In this document: positions 52,700 to 63,516 of the stretch, one piece after another | How the letters are laid out: the number at the start of each line of letters is the position of its first letter | Position numbering within the stretch: the stretch's first letter is position 1 | Translations under genes and position numbers: made by a program | Source: Hippasteria phrygiana | Taxonomy: Eukaryota; Echinodermata; Asteroidea; Valvatida; Goniasteridae | Direction: 5' to 3' | Length of the DNA stretch: 64,000 nucleotides | NCBI GenBank assembly: GCA_037893225.1 | Contig: JAZGUH010000197.1 | Location: 1,116,001-1,180,000 of the forward strand | Notes under the pieces: generated by a model | The model's database searches: none | What the model was told of the DNA's origin: nothing | The model's input: only the letters and a program-made list of their open reading frames with translations

Positions 52700-53475
52700 C
52701 ACGTGCATCTTGCACGACAATTTTGGTCTTGCCCGATTTTTGTTAGTCTTGCACGAACATTTTTGTCTTGCATGATAAATTTGGTCTTGCATTGAAATTT
52801 AGGTCTTGCATTGAAATTTAGGTCTTGCATTGAAATTTAGGTCTTGCATGATAATTTTGTTCTTGCGTGATAATTTTGTTCTTGCGTGATAATTTTGTTC
52901 CTGCATGATAATTTTGGTCTTGCATTGAAATTTTGATCTTGCATGATAATTTTGGTCTTGCATGAAAATTTTGATCTTGCATGAAAAATTTGATCTTGCA
53001 TGGAAATTTTGATCTTGCAATTGCATGAAAATTTTGATCTTGCATGATAATTTTGGTCTTGCGTGATAATTTTGTTCTTGCGTGATAATTTTGTTCCTGC
53101 ATGATAATTTTGGTCTTGCATTGAAATTTTGATCTTGCATGATAATTTTGGTCTTGCATGAAAATTTTGTTCTTGCGTGATAATTTTGTTCTTGCGTGAT
53201 AATTTTGTTCCTGCATGATAATTTTGGTCTTGCATTGAAATTTTGATCTTGCATGATAATTTTGGTCTTGCATGAAAATTTTGATCTTGCATGAAAAATT
53301 TGATCTTGCATGGAAATTTTGATCTTGCAATTGCATGAAAATTTTGATCTTGCATGATAATTTTGGTCTTGCATGATAATTTTGGTCTTGCATGATAATT
53401 TTGCGTTTATCTTGAATGTTTTTTTTGTTCTTGCAAGAAAACCGGTGTTTTGAATTAATTCCGCTTTGGCTTGCC
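52700..53475 (-). repeat. 19-bp satellite array, minus orientation, with higher-order period
   Basis: About 35 units of the same 19-bp repeat as 38085-38465, in inverse orientation. A block starting TCTTGCGTGATAATTTTGTT recurs at 52861, 53067 and 53171, and GCAATTGCATG recurs at 53017 and 53327, giving a higher-order repeat of about 310 bp. The end shares GAATTAATTCCGCTTTGGCT with the 38-kb copy. Three overlapping minus frames of 172-255 codons (52799-53585) are open through it; they all repeat the same 19-residue period and are not called as genes. Confidence 0.95.
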
Positions 53476-53500
53476 ATACCCGCCCTCAAAAGTAGAAATA

Positions 53501-53608
53501 TCCAAGACGTTACTGTAACTCCGTGATTGATCGCGCGCTCGCCGGCCGGTGACAACCTGTAAATTGCGCCCTCTGTTGATGACAAGTATCAGACAGTAAC
53601 GTCTTGGA
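53501..53608. mobile_element. Short inverted-repeat element (MITE), 108 bp
   Basis: Perfect 16-bp arms TCCAAGACGTTACTGT and complement. Core GCGCCCTCTGTTG is the complement of the GAGGGCGC core seen at 1407-1527 and 35448-35608. The flank AACCAAGACTA is shared with 27634-27644 and, inverted, 35437-35447. Confidence 0.75.
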
Positions 53609-53803
53609 ACCAAGACTAACCGAGCTCTTGCCCACAGTGCGTTTAAACTCAATGCAGGGAAAGTAAACGATCACGACACTCGCACTTGCTGGGCTGCGTG
53701 GTGCTGGCCTGTCAAGGTGTCATGGTATCGCATTACACGCGAGGACAGAAAAAAGGGTATTTCTTTGTTACGGAAAAAGTGAGGACAGGCAAACTAGTGC
53801 TTA

Positions 53804-54459
53804 TGCCTAATTCACATTTGCCCCGGGCGCCGTGCGATAAATGGGTCTACGATTTTCCGTACGATTTTTGAGGCATCGTAGGTGGCTACGGGCTAAGGCG
53901 TATGTGTTCACATTGTGTACGAGCATCGTGTGATTTCTCGTACGGGCCCTCGGGGGCAGGCCGGGGCAAAGCCGTACAAAGGCTGCGCGGAGATGGTGCG
54001 GCCGCTGTGGGGTTGCCGCGGGATGACTGCTCAATATCCGTGCGATATCCGTGCGATTTCACGGGTACTGCACGGGCAGCGAGCAGCAACCTTGCGATAG
54101 CTGTGTGAGGGCCGTGCGATTGTCCCAAGAGCCTACAATCTCCGTACGATTGTTTTGGCCCCAATGTCCACCTAAAATCTTGCGTTTTCTGCACGATCAG
54201 CGCGCGGCCTCCGCGCGGTGCCAGTGCGGGGATTGTGCAATGCCACCTACGACATGTCTATATACGGGCTACGGGCTTACGATTTTTTTAAATTTGTATA
54301 ACTTCTCGCTAAACAAAATCGTAGAGGCCGCGGCGCCCGTGAATCCGTACGAAAATCTCACGGCCGCCTCCTGCCTCCGCACGGAGGCCGCACGGAAAGG
54401 GGGATACGGGCAGGATACGGGCTCCGTAGACCCATCGCGGGCCAAATGTGAATTAGGCA
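53804..54459. mobile_element. PIF/Harbinger-like MITE (656 bp) rich in CGTGCGAT/CGTACGAT
   Basis: TTA flanks both ends (53801-53803, 54460-54462). Termini are TGCCTAATTCACATTTG and CAAATGTGAATTAGGCA, a perfect 17-bp inverted repeat. TTA fits the 3-bp TWA duplication of PIF/Harbinger. The interior repeats CCGTACGAT, CCGTGCGAT and relatives. The frames called across it (for example 54051-54617) are not credible genes. Confidence 0.8.
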
Positions 54460-54585
54460 TTAGTCGATGGGGATGGGTTATATATTTAAGGGAACAATGG
54501 AAAGTCATCACGTGTATAGCGAAACAAAAATACATGTATTGGCAAGTTACGGACTCTGCGCAAGTTAGTATGCCTACCCTTAAAA

Positions 54586-54692
54586 AGTGGGGGGGGGGGG
54601 GGGGGGAGGGGGGATGATTACATTGGTCATCCCACCCAGGTCAAAAAGTGGGGGGGGGGGGGGGGTATATCCCCCACCCCCCCCCCCCCCCG
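54586..54692 (+). repeat. Poly-G and poly-C cluster
   Basis: Two poly-G blocks each preceded by AAAAAGTGGGG (54579 and 54645), a TATATCCCCC link and a poly-C run to 54691. It is likely a small duplicated insert, unstable in replication and sequencing. Confidence 0.85.
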
Positions 54693-54914
54693 GGATATCC
54701 GCACATTGGGTATATCGTTTACCTTTTGTCAATTGACCTATCACCGTTTACGAGTTAACCACGCCCCATAGACAACCCTATGGGAATTTTGTGTCGTAAT
54801 TTTTGTTTGTCCAAGATTTTGCGCGTTCCACGTGGAATTATAATTGATGTGATTGGACAATAATTCACAAGCTGCGTTGACGCGATTCGACCGCGATAGG
54901 TCAATTGAAATAAA

Positions 54915-55105
54915 ACAATAATATTTTTCTTAAAGCTTTTATCTACGTTTCAGTAAAACCAACAGCGTAAAAACAAATTATTTCAAGGAAACTACTCGCT
55001 TTACACGTAGACCTACGTTGGTTGAAGCTCCTATTCAAGGTTCCCGGAAGTTAGGTTTCTCTTCAACTCGCGTACGTTCTAGGGGTTAACTTACACGCTG
55101 CCGGT
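54915..55105 (+). repeat. Dispersed repeat, copy 2 (copy 1 at 30335-30515)
   Basis: Same order of shared words as copy 1, with an extra GTAGACCTACGTTG segment. Non-coding. Confidence 0.75.
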
Positions 55106-57116
55106 CCCTACATTTGAAATCCGAAGGACAGTCGAGGGACCGGGAACCAGTCTACGCAAGTAACGCAAACGACCGCGCCGTCTACCGCCCTCTATCGATC
55201 TGTCTTTTTACTCGACCATTTATATTGTGAGGGAAGGTTTCCGAGTTAACGGTATGAATCCATTAAAATCTTCAACATCCAAAACTCATGAGCTATTATT
55301 GGATAGAGGTTTTGTATAGGAATGGTATTAACAATATTTTATGAGTAAAATATTGTTAATTAGCAGCAATTTTCCTATGAAAATTACTTGCTGAAATTAT
55401 TAGTGCTAGTACTACTGTATAATACATGTAAATAGCAGGCCTATGTGTACAAAACTGTATAGGGCCTACACACAGACCTTATTGCAAATAACGCCTGGGT
55501 AAAACGTCACAAAGATCAAAAGGGATTGTGGGAAGGAAAAAGGAGCAATGTTTGCTCCTTTTTCCTTTCCACAATCCCTTGTGACCATTCCGTTGCGCGG
55601 ACTCAGCCAGGCGGTATGTTTTGTATTACTAAATCGTAATAGTACTAGTTACTACTACTACTAGTACTAGGCAGATTCACGCGAACCATCGTTGGCGGCG
55701 CTATTTGCGGAATTATTTTCTGTCGCGTGATAGTGACCGGCCGAAAGTTCGTCGACTCCCGACTGTACTCGTGAAAAATGCATAGGCGGAGTAATTACTA
55801 TTTCCTGGTTACGGTGATGAGGCTTCGAAGTTTTTCTGGTCGCCATTTTATTGATCAGGGATTTCTGCAGTCGATAAAAAAAAAATCAACGACAGAAGGC
55901 CTTTCCTTGTTTATATACGGCCAGCTGAATTTCGGTACATTTTGACGATTTCCTTGTCTAACTTTGAGTGTAAAATTCTAACATAAGGGGTAATCTTTCG
56001 ATGTTCTAATGTCACTAATTGGATACACCACATTGTGTTCATCTTAAAAACATTCTGTCACTCGACAAAAACTGTATCGGATAAACGGTAACAACCGACG
56101 GGAAATTACCGGGAGGGAAATACAAAAAAAAAATCGCCGGTTTCGGCATTTTGACTTTAAGAATCGGGGTTTCACGCACGGGTGGAATTTGATATCCAAT
56201 GCAATTTTATAAAACAGGACAAACCAAACTATTTTGTTGTTCGTTTTGTTGATTTGTGCAATAATGCATGCATTTATAATGCGAAAAACAATAGTCAGTT
56301 CAGAGGATGCATGATACTTACTGCGCCGTGTATACGTCCGCCAGCCAGCTGCACATGGCCTAGGACTATTTGACGGAACGCGGGTCATGACGTATAGAGA
56401 ATTTGTCAAGAAGTACAACGATTTGATTTACACATTGCGCGGGCACTGTAGAAGCAGCGGGCCAACGTGCAACTAAATTCTCACTACGTTCCGTAGATTG
56501 CGTTCCATAGATATGTTCTAGTCCGTGACGATCCAGTGTACTTTTGTGTGTGCGTGTGTATGTACGTATGTAGCACGAACTACGGTAAATTCAAGACTGA
56601 ATGTAAAGTCTATTGGAAAACAGTTGTTTGCGTATTCGGTGAGCGCGAACACGCGCTGTAGTATTCCTGTCGATGCTTGGGATTCATGCTTAAAACCTTA
56701 TATTTTCGTTTTATTTAATCATTTATTGGCAAATAATTGTTGTTTTTTAATTGTAAATTATTTCTGTATTCCTAACAAATTGATGAAAACAAAATGAGGC
56801 AATTGATACCGTATGCAGAGAGCAAGTTTCCTTGATACATGTGCACAGGTACATGTATGTAGTTAATGCGTCCTATACCTCCATGATGCGTCACAACTTT
56901 TTAGCCTGAAATTGTACACTAAATGACCAAAAATTTAAATCAACAAAACTCCGTAACTTTGCATAGGGTTACCCTATCATGATCAATGACCCCTCATTTT
57001 ATTTCTAAATGTTTACTCTTTCTAGTGATATAACATTTAAAAGTATTGAAGCAACTTAAAATGTTCATGAATCTGCCTACTAGTACTAGTACAGTACTAC
57101 AGTACTACTACTACTA
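55106..57116. other. Non-coding region with a palindromic element at 55491-55614
   Basis: Besides the foldback element listed separately, 55634-55672 and 57078-57116 are runs of ACTACT/TAGTACTAGT. The frames at 56044-56418 and 56525-56797 lack family resemblance. No gene is supported. Confidence 0.45.
55491..55614. mobile_element. Palindromic foldback element, 124 bp
   Basis: ACGCCTGG and CCAGGCGGT at the ends; the centre is a long hairpin whose arms (AAGGGATTGTGGGAAGGAAA and complement) pair around GCAATGTTTGC. Non-coding. Confidence 0.75.
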
Positions 57117-58432
57117 CAGGCCTTGAATTTGGTAATTTTTAGGGCAAGGCCACTTTGGCCTTGGATAAAGCAAAATTATGGAGGGCACCAAGGCCAGTAA
57201 GTAGGGCACCAAGGCCAAATTATATCTGCAGAAAGGGCACGGAGGGCGCGGCACTGTTGATGTTTTTCCGTTCAAAACGTATTTAACTAAGAGTAAGAGT
57301 AAGACTATGAGGCCAAAAACATACTGCTTCCGATCACATGGGTATTCAATTATATGTGAATTCCAGCCTAAACTATTTCCATTTACGCTACGAAAGCTAT
57401 AACAAAAAAATTGCCAAAAAAATTATCAAAACTTGCCCTAATTAATGTCAAAAATATTTACGGTGGATAATTCTTAAAAATCATGGAGAATTTAGGTCGT
57501 ACACATCACTATGCACAACGCTAATTTATAACCATAACGCTAACCACGATGGGAAACTGGCCAACACTGTCTGTTTATCCATGGAGAAATAAATTTCTCC
57601 ATGGTTTATCGTACGGTGGTAATGCGTGCGTGATGCACTTTGTGTGGCGGGCGATAAACCTCGTGTTGCGGCAGGAAATGTCGGGGAAACACGCTGCGGT
57701 GTACAAGCGGTACAACCTCGAAATAAATTCATGAACACGGAAAATGCATACACAGACAAAATAGATCAAGTTCTGTGAATTAACGTGCAGAAATCTTCTT
57801 TCTCTATCGATTTTTTGGGCCTAATTATTCATCGAAACTTTTGACAATCGGAACACCGCGTGTTGTGACCAAAGTTCATGAAGTTACTGTACGTATGTAG
57901 CACGCCGAAGGCGTGCTTCATAGCACCGCCTACAGGGCGCGTTTCCTCGTACACGAACATCGATGCGTATTGTGAGGCGCGCACGTGCAAGTACTGAGAA
58001 AAAGAAAGTCAGTTGACTGCACGTAAACGTTGCCGTACATGTACATACTCCTGCTGCTTTGTGTGTACGTACGAATACACACATTTAATCTTGCGGTGGG
58101 GGTGTTGATGCTTGAAGTATCGGCACACTCCGAAACTGGACCAGATTAATAGTTTGTGTGCGACGTGCATGAACTGTGATTCTGTACGCGCGATCGTCAA
58201 CGTGTTGTGCAGCGAGATTTTATGAAGGGCTGGCATGACATCGAAAAAACAAATGATATGAAGGATTGTACTTGTAGTGGCTGTGTTTTTGCAAAAAGGG
58301 CACGACGGCCAAGGTAAATTTGGGGCAAGGCAAAACTGGCCGTGAAGACGGAGATTTTGTGTGGGGCACCGCGGCCAGTAAGAAGGCAACGACGGCACTG
58401 GCCGTCGTGGCCGTCGTTCATTTCAAGCCCTG
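57117..58432. mobile_element. hAT-like non-autonomous element (1316 bp)
   Basis: Termini CAGGCCTTGAATTTG and, in reverse, CAGGGCTTGAAATGA. Flanking octamers TACTACTA and TACTAGTA differ at one base, fitting an 8-bp duplication. Subterminal GGGCACGACGGCC/GGGCACCAAGGCC words repeat at both ends. A perfect palindrome CCATGGAGAAAT/ATTTCTCCATGG is at 57580-57605. No transposase ORF is recognised. Confidence 0.8.
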
Positions 58433-59435
58433 TACTAGTAGTACTACTACTACTAGTATAGTCGGACTCCCTCGCGGCAACTCTATTATCGCGGCATCGG
58501 AAATTCCTTTTTTTTTCGACTGGCAATTTTATATCCAATTCATCAAGCATTAAGGACTTTCTGCTGATTTGTGTAAAAAAATGACGATTAATAAATGTTG
58601 TGTCGGGACTTTTAACGATTTTTAATAAATATTCACGTTTTCCAAAACTTGTACATTTTGCCTCACCGTGTCTGCTAAAAAAGGTACCGTCTATATTTTA
58701 ACATGAATCTTTAATGGTGCTCTGTCCATGGAAGTTCCATTGTCTGGTTCCCATTCTACAGCTGCAAATGCAAAATGACGCCGAAGGACGATATTTCCAC
58801 CGCGAAATCGTAAATACTTTTACGGGATCAAAATAAGGACAGTGCTGTAAAAAAATAAAACGACGCACCGTGTAAAGTGAATGGCGCCCCCAATCGTCAA
58901 TCAGTAGACTTGTCTCAGTGAATTTTGTCGCCTTCCGAGGGGACAGGGTGTTAAGAAATCATCTTGCAGGGCCTAATCGTCTTTAATCAACTTGAACTTT
59001 ACAGGGAAAATATCAGACTTTATTCAGGGGATGTTTTGGTCAAACATTAACCATGAATAAAAAAGTTGAAATCATTGTAAAAAACGCTTCCCACATACCG
59101 CGATAATACAGAGTCTGTACTCCGCCGAGCAATGACGAGCATGTCTATTTTCACAGGCATCGCATGGGAATAAACCAAACCACCGTCGGATTTTTTATGT
59201 CAGTTAAAAGAAAGCAAGAGTTATACAACACAAAAGACAGGACAATTCGGGAAGGTTAGTGAGCAATCTCTATTCCGATCGGGAAACGTGATATCACCCT
59301 GATAAGTACCGCGGTAATACAGCGTCCCATCCTACTAGGGCCTACTGTATCGTACTGGGTCCCAAATTCGCGCTGCCCAATATTCGCGCGACCAACTTTC
59401 TCGGCGCGTAACTTTTTGCACGTAGCACGCACTGA
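58433..59435. other. Non-coding region
   Basis: No gene, RNA or clear element end recognised; the short frames show no family resemblance. Confidence 0.4.
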
Positions 59436-59439
59436 CATC

Positions 59440-59740
59440 AAATTTGCTGTCATGATCGTTCGTCACATCATCTTTCTTCTGTATTGTGAGCATGTGATTC
59501 TGTACGATCGCCAACATGTTGTGCAGCGAGATTTTATGAAGGGCTGGCATGACATCGAAAAAACAAATGATATGAAGGATTGTAGTGGCTGTGTTTTTGC
59601 AAAAAGGGCACGGCGGCCAAGGTAAATATAGGGCAAGGCAAAACTGGCCGTGAAGACGGAGATTTTTTGGGGGCACCTCGGCCAGTAAGAAGGCCATGAC
59701 GGCACTGGCCGTCGTGGCCGTCGTTCATTTCAAGCCCTGG
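59440..59740. mobile_element. Truncated second copy of the hAT-like element
   Basis: It matches 58150-58432 closely: GTTGTGCAGCGAGATTTTAT, GGGCTGGCATGACATCGAAA, GCAAAAAGGGCACG and the right end TTTCAAGCCCTG. The left half is absent. Confidence 0.88.
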
Positions 59741-59769
59741 TCTCGGGTTTTACATGATAAAGGCATGTT

Positions 59770-60158
59770 GGAAAGATTTTACTTTAATACCCCCCACCAA
59801 AATCGGTCAAGAACAGCAAAATCTTGGAAAATAACCAACCCTCCTTGATAACAACTGTCTAAACATGTGGCACAACCTGTTATTTCAAGATTTATGTCAG
59901 CAAAATCTGTAAAAAATGAGGAAGAAATCAACATGTATGTGAACACTTTGAGTGACTTTACATGGTGCCAAGAACTTCTAACACAGAAAACACAAACTTT
60001 CTTCCCCTATATTGCACTAAAATGTCCGAACAAATTCTCAAAATTAAAGGTTGTGCCAAGGTTTATACAATTATGAACACAAATGGATGGTTATTTTCCA
60101 AGATTTTGCTGTTCTTGACCGATTTTTTTTGGGGGGGGTATTAAAGTAAAATCTTTCC
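59770..60158. mobile_element. MITE with perfect 8-bp duplication (389 bp)
   Basis: GGCATGTT flanks both ends exactly (59762-59769, 60159-60166). Termini GGAAAGATTTTACTTTAATA and its complement continue as an inverted repeat for about 70 bp with a C/G-run difference. A truncated relative is at 38840-39207. An 8-bp duplication with GG ends could fit Merlin or a hAT relative; not decided. The minor frames here are not genes. Confidence 0.88.
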
Positions 60159-60166
60159 GGCATGTT

Positions 60167-60353
60167 TATGAACTGTTTTATTTGAGGTCATGTAACATAT
60201 TATGGAGTTGTTTGTGATATAACAGCAATTAAAACTTTAAAAATGCTATAAACTACACAGAAATTGCATATTTTATTCACGAAGGACTTGCCATTATCAA
60301 AATGGCTACTTTAATAAAGGTACAATGTAGCAGGTCATGGCCACCATAGTTCA
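60167..60353. other. Non-coding spacer
   Basis: No feature recognised between two well-bounded elements. Confidence 0.4.
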
Positions 60354-60362
60354 CGTAGTTTT

Positions 60363-61487
60363 GGATGTCGGACAACTCGACCGTTGGCCGACTCGACTCG
60401 AGACAACTCGACCGTTCAGACAACTCGACCGTTCAGACAACTCGACCGTTTACCAAGTCGTCCATTGAGACAAGTCGACTTTGACATGGAGACAACTCGA
60501 CCGTGCGATGCGTTGTACATAATATAGCTAGCGGAGCGCGTGGTATTTTCAACACAGGTTGCCCGTCAATGTTTGGGTATTTGCGTGTGCGCGCGCTTGG
60601 CCCAGAATGGTTCAGAATGTGTGGTATAACCGTGCGCGGGGACCCGGTCAGGTGTACGGTGACACGGCATGCACGGCGAGCGCGACGCCGGGACCCAGCG
60701 CGTGCAAGGCCCACGAGAGCGACGCGGCATGCACGGTGCACGGCCGCGGGTGGGCAGCCGCACCGGTAGACCCGACCCTGCGCCTAGGATTGACAGGTTG
60801 AGTGTCGTGAGCTACCTTTGAATTGATGTCGCAGTGAGTCAGTTGCCGACGGCTTGATTAGGTTTTTAGACTGACACACCTAATTAACGATGCCGAAAAC
60901 TTACTGGTTGAGTGGCATTATAAGCTACAATGTGATTAAATAAGGAATTAGTCTGTCCGCTGAGCTTTTGTATAATGATTGCATTTGTATGAATATCAAA
61001 TGAAGCGAAGAAGGTTGCTAAAAAAAAATGAACCTTCACGTGTGACTTAACAGGCAAATCTAAACATAAATCCTGGCCCCCTGTATGTGTACCCCAGCCC
61101 CGTCCAAAACGACAGCGGATCCGGCCCATCAACAACCCAGTCACTCCGCAAAAAAAAAGCTTCCCGGCCTAGCATAATATCCAAGGCCTATCCCAGCCCC
61201 GTGCCACAAAATATAGACCGGCACGACAATTCACGTTACCCGGCCCCCTTTCATGCCTGTGTCCATCCCGGCCCCCTGTGTACCCCAGCCCCGTCCAAAA
61301 CGACAGCGCTGTCTGGCCCATCAACCCAGTCACCCCGTGCCGTTCCTGCCACAACCAATTCCCCTATCTACGAGTCGACTTGTCTCAACGGACGACTTGT
61401 CTTCCCATTTGACAAAAAAACGTCGAGTTGTCTGAACGGTCGAGTTGTCTCGAGTCGAGTCGGCCAACGGTTGAGTTGTCCGAGCCC
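60363..61487. mobile_element. Mutator-like element with 9-bp duplication (1125 bp)
   Basis: CGTAGTTTT flanks both ends (60354-60362 and 61488-61496). Long inverted arms contain GGACAACTCGACCGTTGGCC, then CGACTCGACTCGAGACAACT and CAGACAACTCGACC on the left and the complement on the right (to 61487). Nine-base duplication and long arms fit Mutator. The interior has a direct duplication around CCCCAGCCCCGTCCAAAACG (61091 and 61283) and a GC-rich part at 60640-60780. No transposase is recognised. Confidence 0.82.
61091..61345 (+). repeat. Direct duplication inside the Mutator-like element
   Basis: TGTACCCCAGCCCCGTCCAA and GGCCCATCAAC occur near 61088-61135 and again near 61280-61325, about 192 bp apart. 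Non-coding. Confidence 0.75.
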
Positions 61488-61559
61488 CGTAGTTTTTAGC
61501 GTTTGGCATGGTGCATCATTACACATTCCCAACTTCCGTGACCTCTGAACGGACGTGAT

Positions 61560-62376
61560 TGTTAACTTGCATGACTTGGCTTGTGCAGAACAAACCAGAT
61601 GAGCCAGGGCCTCGAAGATTGTGATACAAGGTGATACATTACTGAAAAGAAATGTAACATGGACACCGTGTCCAACATTTAAATGTTTGTGTTTTTTCAA
61701 CACTTTAATAAATAAATATGGGAAATTCATTACGTACAATAATTAAAAGACACACTATGCAACAATGAAACCCCTTTTTACGGTAGTCAGTGTCCAAATA
61801 TAGCAGAAATAGCAAGGATTAAAAGAAATCGGTGCAGACGTAACATGGACACCGTCATGATAGACCGTGACCATACATATATTTCTGCTGTTGTGCTACA
61901 TTTGGATATTAAATATCATAACAAATGTTTTTTGTGTTGCAGTTTGTGTTTTGTAATTAGTATACAGAGTGAGTTTACATAATTATTTATATAAATGTTG
62001 AAAATGTTACAAAAAGGAAATGTGCATTTTCATGTCACACCATGTTAGTACTAAATGTTACGTCCAGACTGCCTTAATTTTTTGTCATTCAATAAATAAT
62101 TATGCAACTAAATAATTATGTACTAACTAAAAGACGCTCAATGCTACAAGAAAACACTTTTTGTATGGTTGCCAGTGTCCAAATAGCTCAGAAACAGCAA
62201 GAAAAAAACAAAAACATGCATGTGTAGACGTAACAGTGGACACAGTGTCCATGTTACATTTGTACGTCCACACTGACTTCTGTTCTTGCTGTCTCTGCTA
62301 TATTTGGACACTGACTACCATAAAAAAGTGTTAGTGTTGCATAGTACATGTACATCTTTTATTTAGTACACATGTG
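61560..62376. repeat. Inverted-repeat region with GTAACATGGACAC words
   Basis: GTAACATGGACACCGT occurs at 61648 and 61841, and complements near 62245. CAGTGTCCAAATA(T)AGC...AGAAA...AGCAAG occurs at 61789, 62170 and inverted at 62290-62330. It may be a decayed foldback element; another GTGTCCATGTTACAT word is at 63584. Confidence 0.6.
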
Positions 62377-63516
62377 CCGGTTTCACACTATGCTCTTACC
62401 CGGGTAATTGCCGTGTTAACGAAAAATTTTACCCGGCAATTACCCGGGTAATGTGGAGCGTTCCCACTACAATTCTCCGGGTTAGAAATTCTCCGGGTTA
62501 ACTGCCCCAAAACCCCACTTACCCGGGTAATTTCTAACCCTGCTCGCGAGGTGGGTTAACCCACCAATCTCGGGGTTAACGACGACCTTGAGACGATTCT
62601 CCGGGTTACCATCAGTAGTGTGAATGCTCGCCGGGTTTTCTTCTACCCGGGTAGGTGGGTGGGTGCGTGCGCTTTGTCGTGTTTTAATCGGCCAACTTTG
62701 CGAAGGTGACGTAATTTATTAGTACGGCCGCCGTGGCTGGTACTTCGCCTTAATAAGTTTATTTTTACGTATACTTAATGAAAGGCACCAGTCTTCCGTA
62801 GATGATGCCTCGTCTTAATAAGTACATTTTACATACACTTAATGCAAGGCACCAGTCTAGACCGCACAGTTGAAGGATGACTAGACTTGAAATCAAGTCG
62901 GTAATTGGTCGGCATTAGTCAGACTGCACCACCGCGTATTATAATACTTACTCGGCACTTTGCAAGGGTTACGTGTAGCGAGCGGTATAATAACATGTGG
63001 GAACGTTCATGCAACCTTGGCCCCAAGATGCGTGTGTGTCGACTGTCCAATTACTGACCATGAAGGAAAGAAGACATGTCGAAACTTCACGAAAGGCGGG
63101 CATATTATTGCGTACCGCGCTGGTAAATGCGGCGCCTGCAGACAAAACACGACTGTCTAAACGACTTGTCTTCAAGTCTAAAGGATGACGCGTGCACGCT
63201 ACATACATGTACCAATGCTGATCTGATTTTTTTCAATTTGCATTGCATGCTCTCGCGCCGCTCTCACTTCGCTCTCTTTTACGCCGACGAAACAATGGCT
63301 AGGGCAGAGGTCAAGCAATGCACATTCTCCGGGTTACCATTCGCATAGTGTGAATGCGGCTACAAGTTACCCGGGTGCGCGCTGAAGCGGGTAAGCAGAA
63401 TTGCAGGGTTAATTTTGTAGTGTGAAACCGATTCTCCGGGTTAGTTTCTACCCGGGTAATGACAACTACCCGGGTAATAAATTACCCGGGTAAGTTCAGA
63501 GTAGTGTGAAACCGGC
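62377..63516. mobile_element. DNA element built on TTACCCGGGTAA palindromes (1140 bp)
   Basis: Ends GCCGGTTTCACACTA and TAGTGTGAAACCGGC, a perfect 15-bp inverted repeat. The outer 280 bp on the left and 220 bp on the right are crowded with ACCCGGGTAA and CTCCGGGTTA words. No clear duplication was found next to the ends. The interior (62660-63290) has no recognised gene; the Cys-containing frame at 62960-63160 is not called. Confidence 0.8.

Noticed and set aside
52799..53585. Three overlapping minus-strand ORFs of 172-255 aa
   Set aside because: They translate the 19-bp satellite in each phase and give the same repeated peptide.
54051..54617. Plus-strand ORF of 188 aa ending in poly-Gly
   Set aside because: Runs across a MITE boundary into a poly-G tract; no family resemblance.
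60503..60801. GC-rich ORFs of 80-102 aa
   Set aside because: Inside the Mutator-like element, several frames open only because of GC content.
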